A stretch of 9,895 nucleotides of DNA, taken from positions 1-9,895 of the forward strand of contig JAEYYS010000430.1 in the NCBI GenBank assembly GCA_023428335.1. Direction: 5' to 3'. Below the pieces are notes generated by a model that searched no databases, was not told the DNA's origin, and was given only the letters and a program-made list of their open reading frames with translations. Source of the stretch: Verrucomicrobiota bacterium (GTDB taxonomy: Bacteria; Verrucomicrobiota; Verrucomicrobiia; Verrucomicrobiales; Verrucomicrobiaceae). Positions 1-6,328 of the stretch are shown here, piece by piece. A program made the translations under genes and the position numbers. The number at the start of each line of letters is the position of its first letter. Position 1 is the first letter of the stretch.

Positions 1-1567
1 CCTTCATGGCGAGCGCGGCGAAGTCGCGCCACTTCTGCGATTCCTCGGCGCGCATGGGGCGACGGAACAACCGGGTGCCCATTTTTTCAACGAGGGCGGG
101 CACGTCAGCGGCGGCGATGCCGGCCTCGACGCCGACCGGACCCTCGATGCGGAACTGGTGCACCCAGAGATTGCGATCCTCCTTGGTCTCAGCGTTGTAG
201 AAATCGTTGAGGAACCAGATCTGCACTTCATGGGCGCCGGTGGGCAAGTCGGCGTCGAAGCTGAAGAACTGCGGCGCCTGATTCTTCGCCGTGACGGCGA
301 AAGCGCCGATCGTGCGGCCGGCGAGGCGCACCTCGAACTTGGCCGGCTCATCGCCGGCCTGCTGGGCGCCAGCCTTGACGGTGAGACGGTACTTGCCGGC
401 GGTGGTCAGGTGCAGCGGGTGCTTCACGTACCCGCTGCTGGCGAGCAGGATGCCGCCGGTGTCGCGACTCGAGGCGCCCTCGCCCTTGTCAAAGTCCTCG
501 CCGGTGAGCTGCAGGAAGGGCAGGCCGGCGGGCTTGTCGCCGAGCAGCCAGCGCACGAAACGGCTGCCGCGCGGTGCGAGCAATTGATGCGGCCCCTTCA
601 GCGCCAGACCGGCGAGCACAACATTGCGGTCGCGCTTGGCCGGATCCGCGTGCTGCGGCTCGCTGTGGTCGTTGAGGAAGGCGACCGCCACCTTGTTGTC
701 GCCCGCCTTGAGATGGACGGTCTGGCGGATCGTCTGCCAGGGCCCCTCGGCGCCCTTCCAGCCGGTGGTGATGTCGTAGGTGGAAACCTCCTTGCCGGCG
801 ATGCGCAGGGCGATCTTGGCCGGTTCATTGCCCGCCGCGGTGGCGGCGGCCTGCAGGAACAGGGTGTACTCGCCCTCGGCCGGGGCATTGACCTGGATGG
901 CGGCCTCGGCGTTGCTGGTGAACCAGCGCAGGTTGCCCTCCTCACGGGTTTCGCCCTTGCTGCGGTAAAAACGGCGGCCCGGGATCTCCAGATCGGCATG
1001 ACTGGCATCGCCGGCGTTGAGGGCATCGGCGGCGATCCCGCGCGACGCGCGCAGGTATTTCTCCATCAGCATGGGCGACAGGCTGAGCACGTCGCCGATG
1101 TTGTCGTAGCCGTAGCCGGTGTCGTCGGGGGGAAACTCACGCGCCGGACGCGAATCGACGTAGAGCAGGTCGCGCACCGTGTTGTTGTACTCGTTGCGGT
1201 TGAGCCGGCGCCAGGTGACGTGGCCGGGGTCGGGCTTGGCGGGATCGAACCAAAAAATGGCGTCGTCGATCCAGGCGACCATGGCATCGCGCTCCTGCAG
1301 GTTCGGCGCCGGCTTCTTCTCCGGCGGCATGACGTGGGTGACCAACTGCTGGCGGACGTGGTCCCAAAGCCTCAGGTCGCGGCGCAGGGAGGCGTAATCG
1401 GTGTGCTCGTCGAAGCTGAAATCGCCCTTGTCCACGCCGTCGGCATGGCAGTCGTAGCAGTACTGCTCCAGCAGCGGCCGGACTTTCTGTTCAAAGTCCT
1501 GCTGGCCGCGCTCGGCGGCGAGGGCGGTGGCGGTGGCAAGGGGGAGCAGCGGAAGGTAGCGGAGCAT
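1..1567 (-). CDS. Exported DUF1587/DUF1595-family cytochrome c-like protein with two CBM60-like modules (3' end outside window)
   Basis: 522 codons are visible from an ATG at 1567; the frame runs off the left edge without a stop. Residues 1-18 look like a signal peptide with cleavage after ALAA. Residues 25-105 resemble the Planctomycete-type cytochrome domain (PSCyt1), with the haem-binding motif CYDCH at 37-41 and a candidate axial methionine in VMPPEKK at 80. Residues 117-180 match DUF1587 (RRLNRNEYNNTVRDLL). Two tandem modules follow at about 218-326 and 382-477. Each has an EPAK..R.AG segment and ends with FLND...DRN, as in calcium-dependent xylan-binding CBM60-type modules. Residues from 490 (LFRRPMRAEE) begin DUF1595; DUF1592, DUF1588 and DUF1585 would be expected beyond the edge. 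The role is inferred to be periplasmic or surface redox chemistry on a bound glycan; the family's reaction is not established. It follows the TonB cluster after 111 bases and could have its own promoter. Family confidence is high, function low. Confidence 0.88.
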   Translation of the reverse strand, partial: MLRYLPLLPLATATALAAERGQQDFEQKVRPLLEQYCYDCHADGVDKGDFSFDEHTDYASLRRDLRLWDHVRQQLVTHVMPPEKKPAPNLQERDAMVAWIDDAIFWFDPAKPDPGHVTWRRLNRNEYNNTVRDLLYVDSRPAREFPPDDTGYGYDNIGDVLSLSPMLMEKYLRASRGIAADALNAGDASHADLEIPGRRFYRSKGETREEGNLRWFTSNAEAAIQVNAPAEGEYTLFLQAAATAAGNEPAKIALRIAGKEVSTYDITTGWKGAEGPWQTIRQTVHLKAGDNKVAVAFLNDHSEPQHADPAKRDRNVVLAGLALKGPHQLLAPRGSRFVRWLLGDKPAGLPFLQLTGEDFDKGEGASSRDTGGILLASSGYVKHPLHLTTAGKYRLTVKAGAQQAGDEPAKFEVRLAGRTIGAFAVTAKNQAPQFFSFDADLPTGAHEVQIWFLNDFYNAETKEDRNLWVHQFRIEGPVGVEAGIAAADVPALVEKMGTRLFRRPMRAEESQKWRDFAALAMK

Positions 1568-1678
1568 GGCAGACAGGGTGGGGGCGGACGCCTGCGCGTC
1601 ACAGATAGATACGCACGCCGGTGCGCCCGGATTTCCTGACTGTCAATTGGCATTCGGCAGGCCAATCCTGCCCCGCCC
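1568..1678 (-). other. 111-base intergenic region with two overlapping short inverted repeats
   Basis: This is the largest gap in the window, between the TPR gene stop and the cytochrome-like gene. Just after the TPR stop, a perfect 6-bp stem with a 5-base loop lies at 1656-1672 (GGCAGG/CCTGCC). A second 6-bp stem with a 9-base loop lies at 1646-1666 (ATTGGC/GCCAAT). They overlap, so only one can form at a time. No T-tract follows either on the minus strand, so neither is a convincing intrinsic terminator. A TTGACA hexamer reads on the minus strand at 1646-1641, but no good -10 element lies 16-18 bases downstream. A promoter here is plausible from gap size alone. Confidence 0.35.
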
Positions 1679-3013
1679 TCAGCGCCGGCTCTTGAGGAAG
1701 CGCTCAAGGTCCTCCAGGAACTTGCCAACGCTGTCGCGCGGCTTCAGTTCCTGGGCGCGCTTGAGCAGCGGGATGGCCTCGGCGTACTTGCCCGAGCCTG
1801 CGTACAGCTGGGCCAAACGCACCTTGGCATCGGCTTCAAAGGCCTCGATGTTGCCGGCGGTCTCGTAGTAGAAGGCGGCCTTCTCCTGGCGACCCTCCTT
1901 CTGGTGGAAGCCGCCGAGCAGCAGCAGGGTTTCGCCATCGAGCGGATCCTGTTCCGCCACACGTGCCAGCAATTCCGCCGCCTCGGCCTCTCGGCCCTCG
2001 GCCATGCCAATGCGCGCCTCCAGTTTGAGCACGCGCAGGCGGTCGGCCGGGCTGCGCTCCCCTTCCCCGAGCTTCTGCAGCATCTGGCGCGCGGCCTGGT
2101 AGCCCTGCTTGGCGAGCAGGACCTCGGCAGCGCGCAGAGGCACGGCGATGTCGGCACCGCCGGTTTTTTCATGGGCACGCAGGTAGGCGCCGGCGGCGGC
2201 TTCGAGCAGGCCCTCATTGACGTAAATGTCCCCCAGGGTCGAGAGCTGGGCGGCCTCGAGTTTGCCGAGGCGGTCGAGCACCTCGAAGTTGGCGGCGGCG
2301 GCCAGCATGTCCTTGCGGCCGAGTTGGGCGCTGGCCTGCAGGCTCCACAGGCTGTCGTCCTCCGGCGTCTCGCGGATCATGCCCTCAAGCAGGGCCACCG
2401 CTTCGGTGAAACGCTCCTGCAGGTAGAGGGCGCGCACCAGGCCGGTCTTCCAGTCCTTGACGTCGGGACCGAGCACCAGGGCGAGGCGGAAGGCCTCCTC
2501 GGCGGCGGTGAAGTTCTCCAACTCCAGGTGCGAGATGCCGAGCAGGCCGTACTGGGTGGAGTCAGCGGCACCGAGGCGGATCGCCTCGCTGAAGTGGCGC
2601 ACGGCTTCCTTGTGGCGGGCGGACTGCGCGTACAGGATGGCGAGGTTGGCGTGTGCCTGACGGTAATCGGGAAACTTCTCCAGCGCCTTGAGGAAGTCGG
2701 CCGCCGCCTGCGGCTTGCGGTTGTTCTGGAAGTGCAGGTTGCCAATGAGGAAATCGAAGCGGGCGCTGCTGCCGGGCAGAGCACGCAGCTTCTCCAGATA
2801 CCCCAGGGCCTGATCGGGGGCATCCTTGAACAGCGGCAGGATCTGCTCGTAATCGCTGCGCTCGTTCTCGGACATCGGCGGCTCGACCTCGCTGCTGAAG
2901 CCAAAGCTGCCGAGCAGGCGCTTCTGGAAAACCGGGTTGTCCCAGACGGAGGCCGGCGCGGCGGCGAGAGCGACGGTGCCCAGCAGGCTGGCGAGGAGGA
3001 GGCGAAAGGTCAT
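1679..3013 (-). CDS. Exported tetratricopeptide-repeat protein of the TonB2-type cluster
   Basis: A 444-residue protein from an ATG at 3013. The open frame continues upstream to 3448, but that part lies over tonB and does not resemble a protein N-terminus. Starting at 3013 gives a typical signal peptide (MTFRLLLASLLGTVALAAA). From about residue 85 to 427 the chain is a series of 34-residue TPR units. The clearest are at 85-118, 119-152, 153-186, 187-220, 360-393 and 394-427, with the usual small residue/aromatic pattern and loop prolines such as KFPD, LGP, ETP and LKP. No transmembrane helix follows the signal peptide, so a soluble periplasmic scaffold is expected. It starts 13 bases after tonB and closes the block. 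TPR proteins recur next to TtpC/ExbB/ExbD/TonB2 clusters in gammaproteobacteria, which supports an accessory role in that complex. The exact partner is not visible. Confidence 0.88.
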   Translation of the reverse strand: MTFRLLLASLLGTVALAAAPASVWDNPVFQKRLLGSFGFSSEVEPPMSENERSDYEQILPLFKDAPDQALGYLEKLRALPGSSARFDFLIGNLHFQNNRKPQAAADFLKALEKFPDYRQAHANLAILYAQSARHKEAVRHFSEAIRLGAADSTQYGLLGISHLELENFTAAEEAFRLALVLGPDVKDWKTGLVRALYLQERFTEAVALLEGMIRETPEDDSLWSLQASAQLGRKDMLAAAANFEVLDRLGKLEAAQLSTLGDIYVNEGLLEAAAGAYLRAHEKTGGADIAVPLRAAEVLLAKQGYQAARQMLQKLGEGERSPADRLRVLKLEARIGMAEGREAEAAELLARVAEQDPLDGETLLLLGGFHQKEGRQEKAAFYYETAGNIEAFEADAKVRLAQLYAGSGKYAEAIPLLKRAQELKPRDSVGKFLEDLERFLKSRR

Positions 3014-3026
3014 GGCGGGAAAGGGG

Positions 3027-3692
3027 TCAGCGGCCGAACTTGAACGGCATCTTGGTCTTGTAGGCGACGCGTTTGCCGCCGCGCTGGCCGGGTTCGAAGC
3101 GCCACTGCTTGATGGCGGTGAGCACCGGCTCATTGAGGGCGGCGTTGAAACTGCTGGTGACGCGCGGGCTCTGCACGCGGCCCTGAACATCGACCACGAA
3201 CTCGACCTCGATGCGTCCGGCGGCACTGCGCAGGTTGGCGGGGATGCGCGGCTGCACCTGGTGCACCGGGCGCGGCTTCTGACCCATCTCGCCGAGGCTG
3301 AAATTGGCCATGGCGTTCGCCATCGCACCACTGCCGAAGTTGCTGGGCATGGCGGCGCCACCGCCCCCAACCGGACCGCCAAGATCGAGTGAGGCCGGCC
3401 CCAAATCCGGCGGCGGCTGCATTTCCGGCGGCGGCTCCTCGGGCGCATCAGGCGGCGGGGGCGGCTCGTCGAGCAGGGAGTCTGGCGGTGGTGGCGCGGT
3501 GACGGCGGCGACCGTGCGCACGATCATGTCCTTTTTGGCGCCACCGGTGACGATCTGCAGGTAGGGGATGACACCAAAAACGAAAACCGTCAGGCCGGTG
3601 CCGTAGGCAGCCATGAACAGCACCTGCACAAGCACCCAGGCGCCGCGGCCCTTGCGGCGGTCGGTGGTGGCTTCCGGGTGGGAGGCGGTCAT
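3027..3692 (-). CDS. tonB: TonB-family energy transducer (short, TonB2-like)
   Basis: A 221-residue protein starting at the ATG at 3692. The longer open frame to 3845 overlaps exbD with Arg/Ser-rich shadow sequence. TonB spans the periplasm and transmits energy from the ExbB/ExbD motor to outer-membrane receptors. A single membrane anchor lies at about 19-48, after a basic cytosolic start (DRRKGRG). A proline-rich linker follows at 66-98, with acidic rather than lysine spacing (DEPPPPPDAPEEPPP), then a Gly/Ala-rich stretch at 105-130. The C-terminal TonB domain occupies about 139-221, with AAGRIEVEFVVDVQGRVQ and the closing AIKQWRFEPGQRGGKRV segment. The usual YP motif before the first helix is replaced by RIPANLR at 149-155. 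The gene starts 19 bases after exbD and ends 13 bases before the TPR gene. Family assignment is firm; the receptor it serves is unknown. Confidence 0.93.
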   Translation of the reverse strand: MTASHPEATTDRRKGRGAWVLVQVLFMAAYGTGLTVFVFGVIPYLQIVTGGAKKDMIVRTVAAVTAPPPPDSLLDEPPPPPDAPEEPPPEMQPPPDLGPASLDLGGPVGGGGAAMPSNFGSGAMANAMANFSLGEMGQKPRPVHQVQPRIPANLRSAAGRIEVEFVVDVQGRVQSPRVTSSFNAALNEPVLTAIKQWRFEPGQRGGKRVAYKTKMPFKFGR

Positions 3693-3711
3693 GCGGGCGT
3701 TGGCGGTCGGA

Positions 3712-4119
3712 CTACTTGCGGGTGGCGACGGAAACCTTCTGTGCGCCGCCGAGCTTGGCCTCATCGATGACGCGCACGAACAGGCCGGAGGGCGCCTTTT
3801 CATCAACCTGGATGATGACCGGCGTGCTCTCCTCCTTCTCGACAAAGCGGCGCACGGTGGGCTGCACGCCGGTCATGCCAATCTCCTTGCCGCCGTAAAC
3901 GATCTGGCCCTCGGCGGTGACGGCGATCATGACGCTCTGCTTTTCGAGGTCGCTGGCCGAGGCGGCCTGCGGCTTGTCGACCTCGACGCCGGTCTCCTCG
4001 ACGAAGGTCGTGGTGACGATGAAGAAGATGAGCAGGATGAAAATGCAGTCGATGAGGGGCGAGATGTCAATCGCCGCATCGTCTTCGCCGTCGCTGGTGC
4101 TGCCGAATTTTCGGGCCAT
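3712..4119 (-). CDS. exbD: ExbD/TolR-family proton-channel subunit
   Basis: A 135-residue protein of normal ExbD length from the ATG at 4119. It has a short charged cytosolic N-terminus (1-16) and one transmembrane helix at about 19-40. The helix begins IDISPLIDCIFILLIFFIVT, where Asp24 matches the protonatable aspartate conserved in ExbD and TolR. A periplasmic domain follows (about 45-135), with the VMIAVTAEGQIVYGG strand pair and the family-typical VIIQVDEKAPSG segment at about 100-111. ExbD sits in the pore of the ExbB pentamer and couples proton flow to TonB movement. The gene lies 11 bases after the short exbB and 19 before tonB, so translation is probably coordinated. ExbD rather than TolR is favoured because tonB follows directly and no tolA, tolB or pal is present. 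Confidence 0.94.
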   Translation of the reverse strand: MARKFGSTSDGEDDAAIDISPLIDCIFILLIFFIVTTTFVEETGVEVDKPQAASASDLEKQSVMIAVTAEGQIVYGGKEIGMTGVQPTVRRFVEKEESTPVIIQVDEKAPSGLFVRVIDEAKLGGAQKVSVATRK

Positions 4120-4130
4120 GGTGGGGGATG

Positions 4131-4826
4131 TCAGGTGTTGGCTTTGCTGCGCTTGAGCACGCGCTGTCCGCAGGCGTTCTGCAGGTGCTCGATGAAGGCC
4201 TCAAACTTCGCCCGCCGACTGGTGAGCAGGTAGTGGAGGAAGTAGCCGGGCAGCGCGATCATGAGCCCGGTCTCGGTGGTGATCAGCGCCTCGGAGATGC
4301 CGCCGGCGACGACGTTCATCGTCTTCTCGCCACCGCCGCCCTTGGAGAGACCGTCGAAGGTGGTGAGCATGCCGGTGACCGTGCCGAGCAGCCCCCAGAG
4401 CGGGGCGGCGGCGATGGCGACGGTGATGAACTTCAGGTCGCGGTCGAGCGGCGGCAGTTCATGGGCGCGCAACTCCTCGAAGGCGGCCATGACATCGTCA
4501 TAGCCGGCACCGTCGCGCAGGCGCACCTCATGGAAATCGAGGTAGCGCTGGGCGCTGCGGTAGGCGGAAAGCGAGGCGGCACTGTCGGCCCCGAGGCGGG
4601 CCACCACCTCGCGACCGCCGAAGTAGCGCTGCTGGCGGTAGCGGATGAGGAAGAACGAATAAAACATGTCGCCGCACTTGGCGTAGAGAACAAAGGCGGT
4701 GGCGGCGAGCGGGATCATGCCCCAGCCGCCGGCATCCCAAAGCTCGCGCACGCTCTGCAGGTAGGCGCGCGGCCCCTCGGGCAGGGCGGCCACCCATTCG
4801 GCGAAGAACGAAGCGAGAGGCATCAT
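4131..4826 (-). CDS. exbB: Short ExbB (MotA/TolQ/ExbB-family proton channel), second ExbB of the cluster
   Basis: A 231-residue protein from the first of two adjacent ATG codons (4826, then 4823). The open frame extends to 5045, but that extension is shadow sequence over the upstream gene. Three transmembrane helices are visible at about 34-59, 133-156 and 178-203. The family core is clear: APLWGLLGTVTGMLTTF in helix 2 and GISEALITTETGLMIALP leading into helix 3, including the polar threonines that line the ExbB pore. A cytoplasmic helical region separates helices 1 and 2 (about 60-130), and the basic C-terminal tail ends KRSKANT. It begins 11 bases after the long ExbB stop and ends 11 bases before exbD. 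It corresponds to ExbB2 of Vibrio TonB2 clusters and is likely the main pentamer subunit around ExbD. Confidence 0.93.
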   Translation of the reverse strand: MMPLASFFAEWVAALPEGPRAYLQSVRELWDAGGWGMIPLAATAFVLYAKCGDMFYSFFLIRYRQQRYFGGREVVARLGADSAASLSAYRSAQRYLDFHEVRLRDGAGYDDVMAAFEELRAHELPPLDRDLKFITVAIAAAPLWGLLGTVTGMLTTFDGLSKGGGGEKTMNVVAGGISEALITTETGLMIALPGYFLHYLLTSRRAKFEAFIEHLQNACGQRVLKRSKANT

Positions 4827-4837
4827 GGCGTCGGCAG

Positions 4838-6304
4838 TCAGACGGCGGGCACGGGCAGGGCGCCGGGAACCTCCGGCTCGTTCGCGGCGGAGGACGGCGG
4901 CGGCACGGAACCGGTCAGCTCGCGGGCGTTGCGATGGTTCATGATGCGCACGGCGAGTTTCTCCATGTCGTCGAGCGCCGCGCGCGACAGGCGCCCCAGG
5001 TAGGCGGCCATGAGCAGGCAGGGAATGGCGGTGATCAGACCCCATTCCGTCGTGATGAGCGCCTCGGAAATGCCGGAGGAAAAGGTGGAGGCATCCTGGG
5101 TGCCAAAGACCGTGATCAGCTTGAAGGTGTTGATCATGCCGGTAACGGTGCCGAGCAGGCCGAGCAACGGCTCGACCGCCGCGGCGATCTTGATGAAGGG
5201 GATGTAGGCGTTGAGCCGGGTCTTGGCATCGAGCACACGCTCAAACATGGCCTCCTCCAGCATCGAGGCGGGATCGCGATAATGCTGCAGCACGGCGCTG
5301 AGCATGCGACCGATCGGACCGCCAGTGCGACGTGCGATGGCGCCGGCATCCTGAAACCGGCCGGCATCGAGATGGCTGAGGAACTGGCCGACCTGCGCGT
5401 GATTGGGCCGACGCACGAGGGCGAGCTGCAGCCACTTAACCAGACCCACCAGCACCGCCAGCGCACCGAGGCCGCCGATGGGCCACATGACCGGGCCACC
5501 CTTGAGGAATTCCTGCCAGACCGTCATCTTGGTCTCCTCGACCTTGAAGGCCGAGCCGCGGGTCGCATCCACCGGCACCCGGCCCTTGCCTTCGGCCAGG
5601 GTGGTGGCGATCTCCTCCGGCCTGGCCTCGGCCGGCAGGGTCAGCACCGCCGGTTCGTTGCTGCCCAGGCGCAGATCCGCAAGGCCGAGCTGCTTGCCAT
5701 CGGTGCCGGCGAAGAAGCCGAGCGGCCCGAGCATGAGGAACTTGCCCTCCGAGACGACACCGCTCTTGGCCTCGACGGCGGAACCGGCAAAGACTGCGCC
5801 GCCCAGCGCGTCGTCGATGCGGTCGAGGGCCAAATCGAGCAGGTCAAGACGGGCGGCCTGGCGGGCGACCGCGTCGAGGTTGGCGTTGTTGGCGGCATTT
5901 TTCTTCGCGGCAAGCACCTCGCCGTAACGCTGAACCTCGGCGATGTGCAGGCGGGTCTCCAGGTTGCGGACGAACTCGTCAATGGCGTTCGCCACGTAGT
6001 TCGACTGATCCTCGCGCGACTTGATCTGGGCGCGCAGGTTGGTGAGGTCGAGCTGGCGGGCGTCGGCGAGGCGCAGGACACGGTCGTACTCCTTGCGCGC
6101 CTCGATGACCTGGTCGTCGAGCTCATTGAGACGGCGCGTCAGCGGCACCTTCTCCTTCTCGATGCCGGCGCGCGTCTCGGCGAGCTGGCGGGTGGCGCTG
6201 TCGAGACGTTTCTGGAAGTCGTCGGCCACACCGGCGAGCGGCGAGGGCGTCTGGGCGGCCGCTCCGGCGGCCAGCAGCAGGGTGAGACAAAAAAGCGATC
6301 GCAT
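4838..6304 (-). CDS. Long TtpC-type ExbB: periplasmic coiled-coil domain plus MotA/TolQ/ExbB channel
   Basis: A 488-residue protein. The ATG at 6304 is fixed by an in-frame TGA five codons upstream. Residues 1-17 form a signal-like segment (MRSLFCLTLLLAAGAAA). Residues 28-126 are charged, heptad-like and probably coiled coil; a globular periplasmic part follows to about 265. Transmembrane helix 1 lies at about 271-296. The channel core has helix 2 at about 367-393 (AVEPLLGLLGTVTGMINTF) and helix 3 at about 412-437 (GISEALITTEWGLITAIP). A Pro/Ala/Glu-rich C-terminal tail (467-488) is predicted to be cytoplasmic. This architecture, an ExbB fold with a large N-terminal periplasmic domain, is that of TtpC, which Vibrio TonB2 systems need for iron-siderophore transport. 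It follows the DUF3450 gene by 24 bases and precedes the short exbB by 11. The symbol is left blank because TtpC naming outside Vibrio is not standard. Confidence 0.9.
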   Translation of the reverse strand: MRSLFCLTLLLAAGAAAQTPSPLAGVADDFQKRLDSATRQLAETRAGIEKEKVPLTRRLNELDDQVIEARKEYDRVLRLADARQLDLTNLRAQIKSREDQSNYVANAIDEFVRNLETRLHIAEVQRYGEVLAAKKNAANNANLDAVARQAARLDLLDLALDRIDDALGGAVFAGSAVEAKSGVVSEGKFLMLGPLGFFAGTDGKQLGLADLRLGSNEPAVLTLPAEARPEEIATTLAEGKGRVPVDATRGSAFKVEETKMTVWQEFLKGGPVMWPIGGLGALAVLVGLVKWLQLALVRRPNHAQVGQFLSHLDAGRFQDAGAIARRTGGPIGRMLSAVLQHYRDPASMLEEAMFERVLDAKTRLNAYIPFIKIAAAVEPLLGLLGTVTGMINTFKLITVFGTQDASTFSSGISEALITTEWGLITAIPCLLMAAYLGRLSRAALDDMEKLAVRIMNHRNARELTGSVPPPSSAANEPEVPGALPVPAV

Positions 6305-6328
6305 GACAAAAATGTTTCAAAACTCCAT

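Noticed and set aside
158..1639. 493-codon open frame on the plus strand
   Set aside because: It is antisense to the DUF1587-type cytochrome gene, which has CxxCH, DUF1587 and a signal peptide. The plus-strand translation shows no domain and is biased in composition.
1641..1646. TTGACA hexamer as a -35 box for the cytochrome-like gene
   Set aside because: At 16-18 bases downstream the sequence is G+C-rich (around CACCGG). The only A/T-rich candidate, TATCTA, is 29 bases away.
1904..3043. 379-codon open frame on the plus strand
   Set aside because: It is antisense to the TPR gene, with biased composition and no recognisable motif.
3014..3448. N-terminal extension of the TPR protein
   Set aside because: The frame is open, but the extension overlaps tonB, is Arg/Ser/Pro-rich, and would bury the signal peptide that begins at 3013.
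3693..3845. N-terminal extension of TonB
   Set aside because: It overlaps exbD in another frame and is Arg/Ser-rich. Starting at 3692 gives the normal short cytosolic segment before the membrane anchor.
4827..5045. N-terminal extension of the short ExbB
   Set aside because: It overlaps the 3' end of the long ExbB gene and is His/Arg-rich shadow sequence. The paired ATG at 4826 fits the 11-base spacing seen at the next junction.
6317..6328. Three-codon open frame (Met-Glu-Phe-stop) between the DUF3450 gene and the long ExbB gene
   Set aside because: It is far too short to distinguish from chance, and no ribosome binding site supports it.
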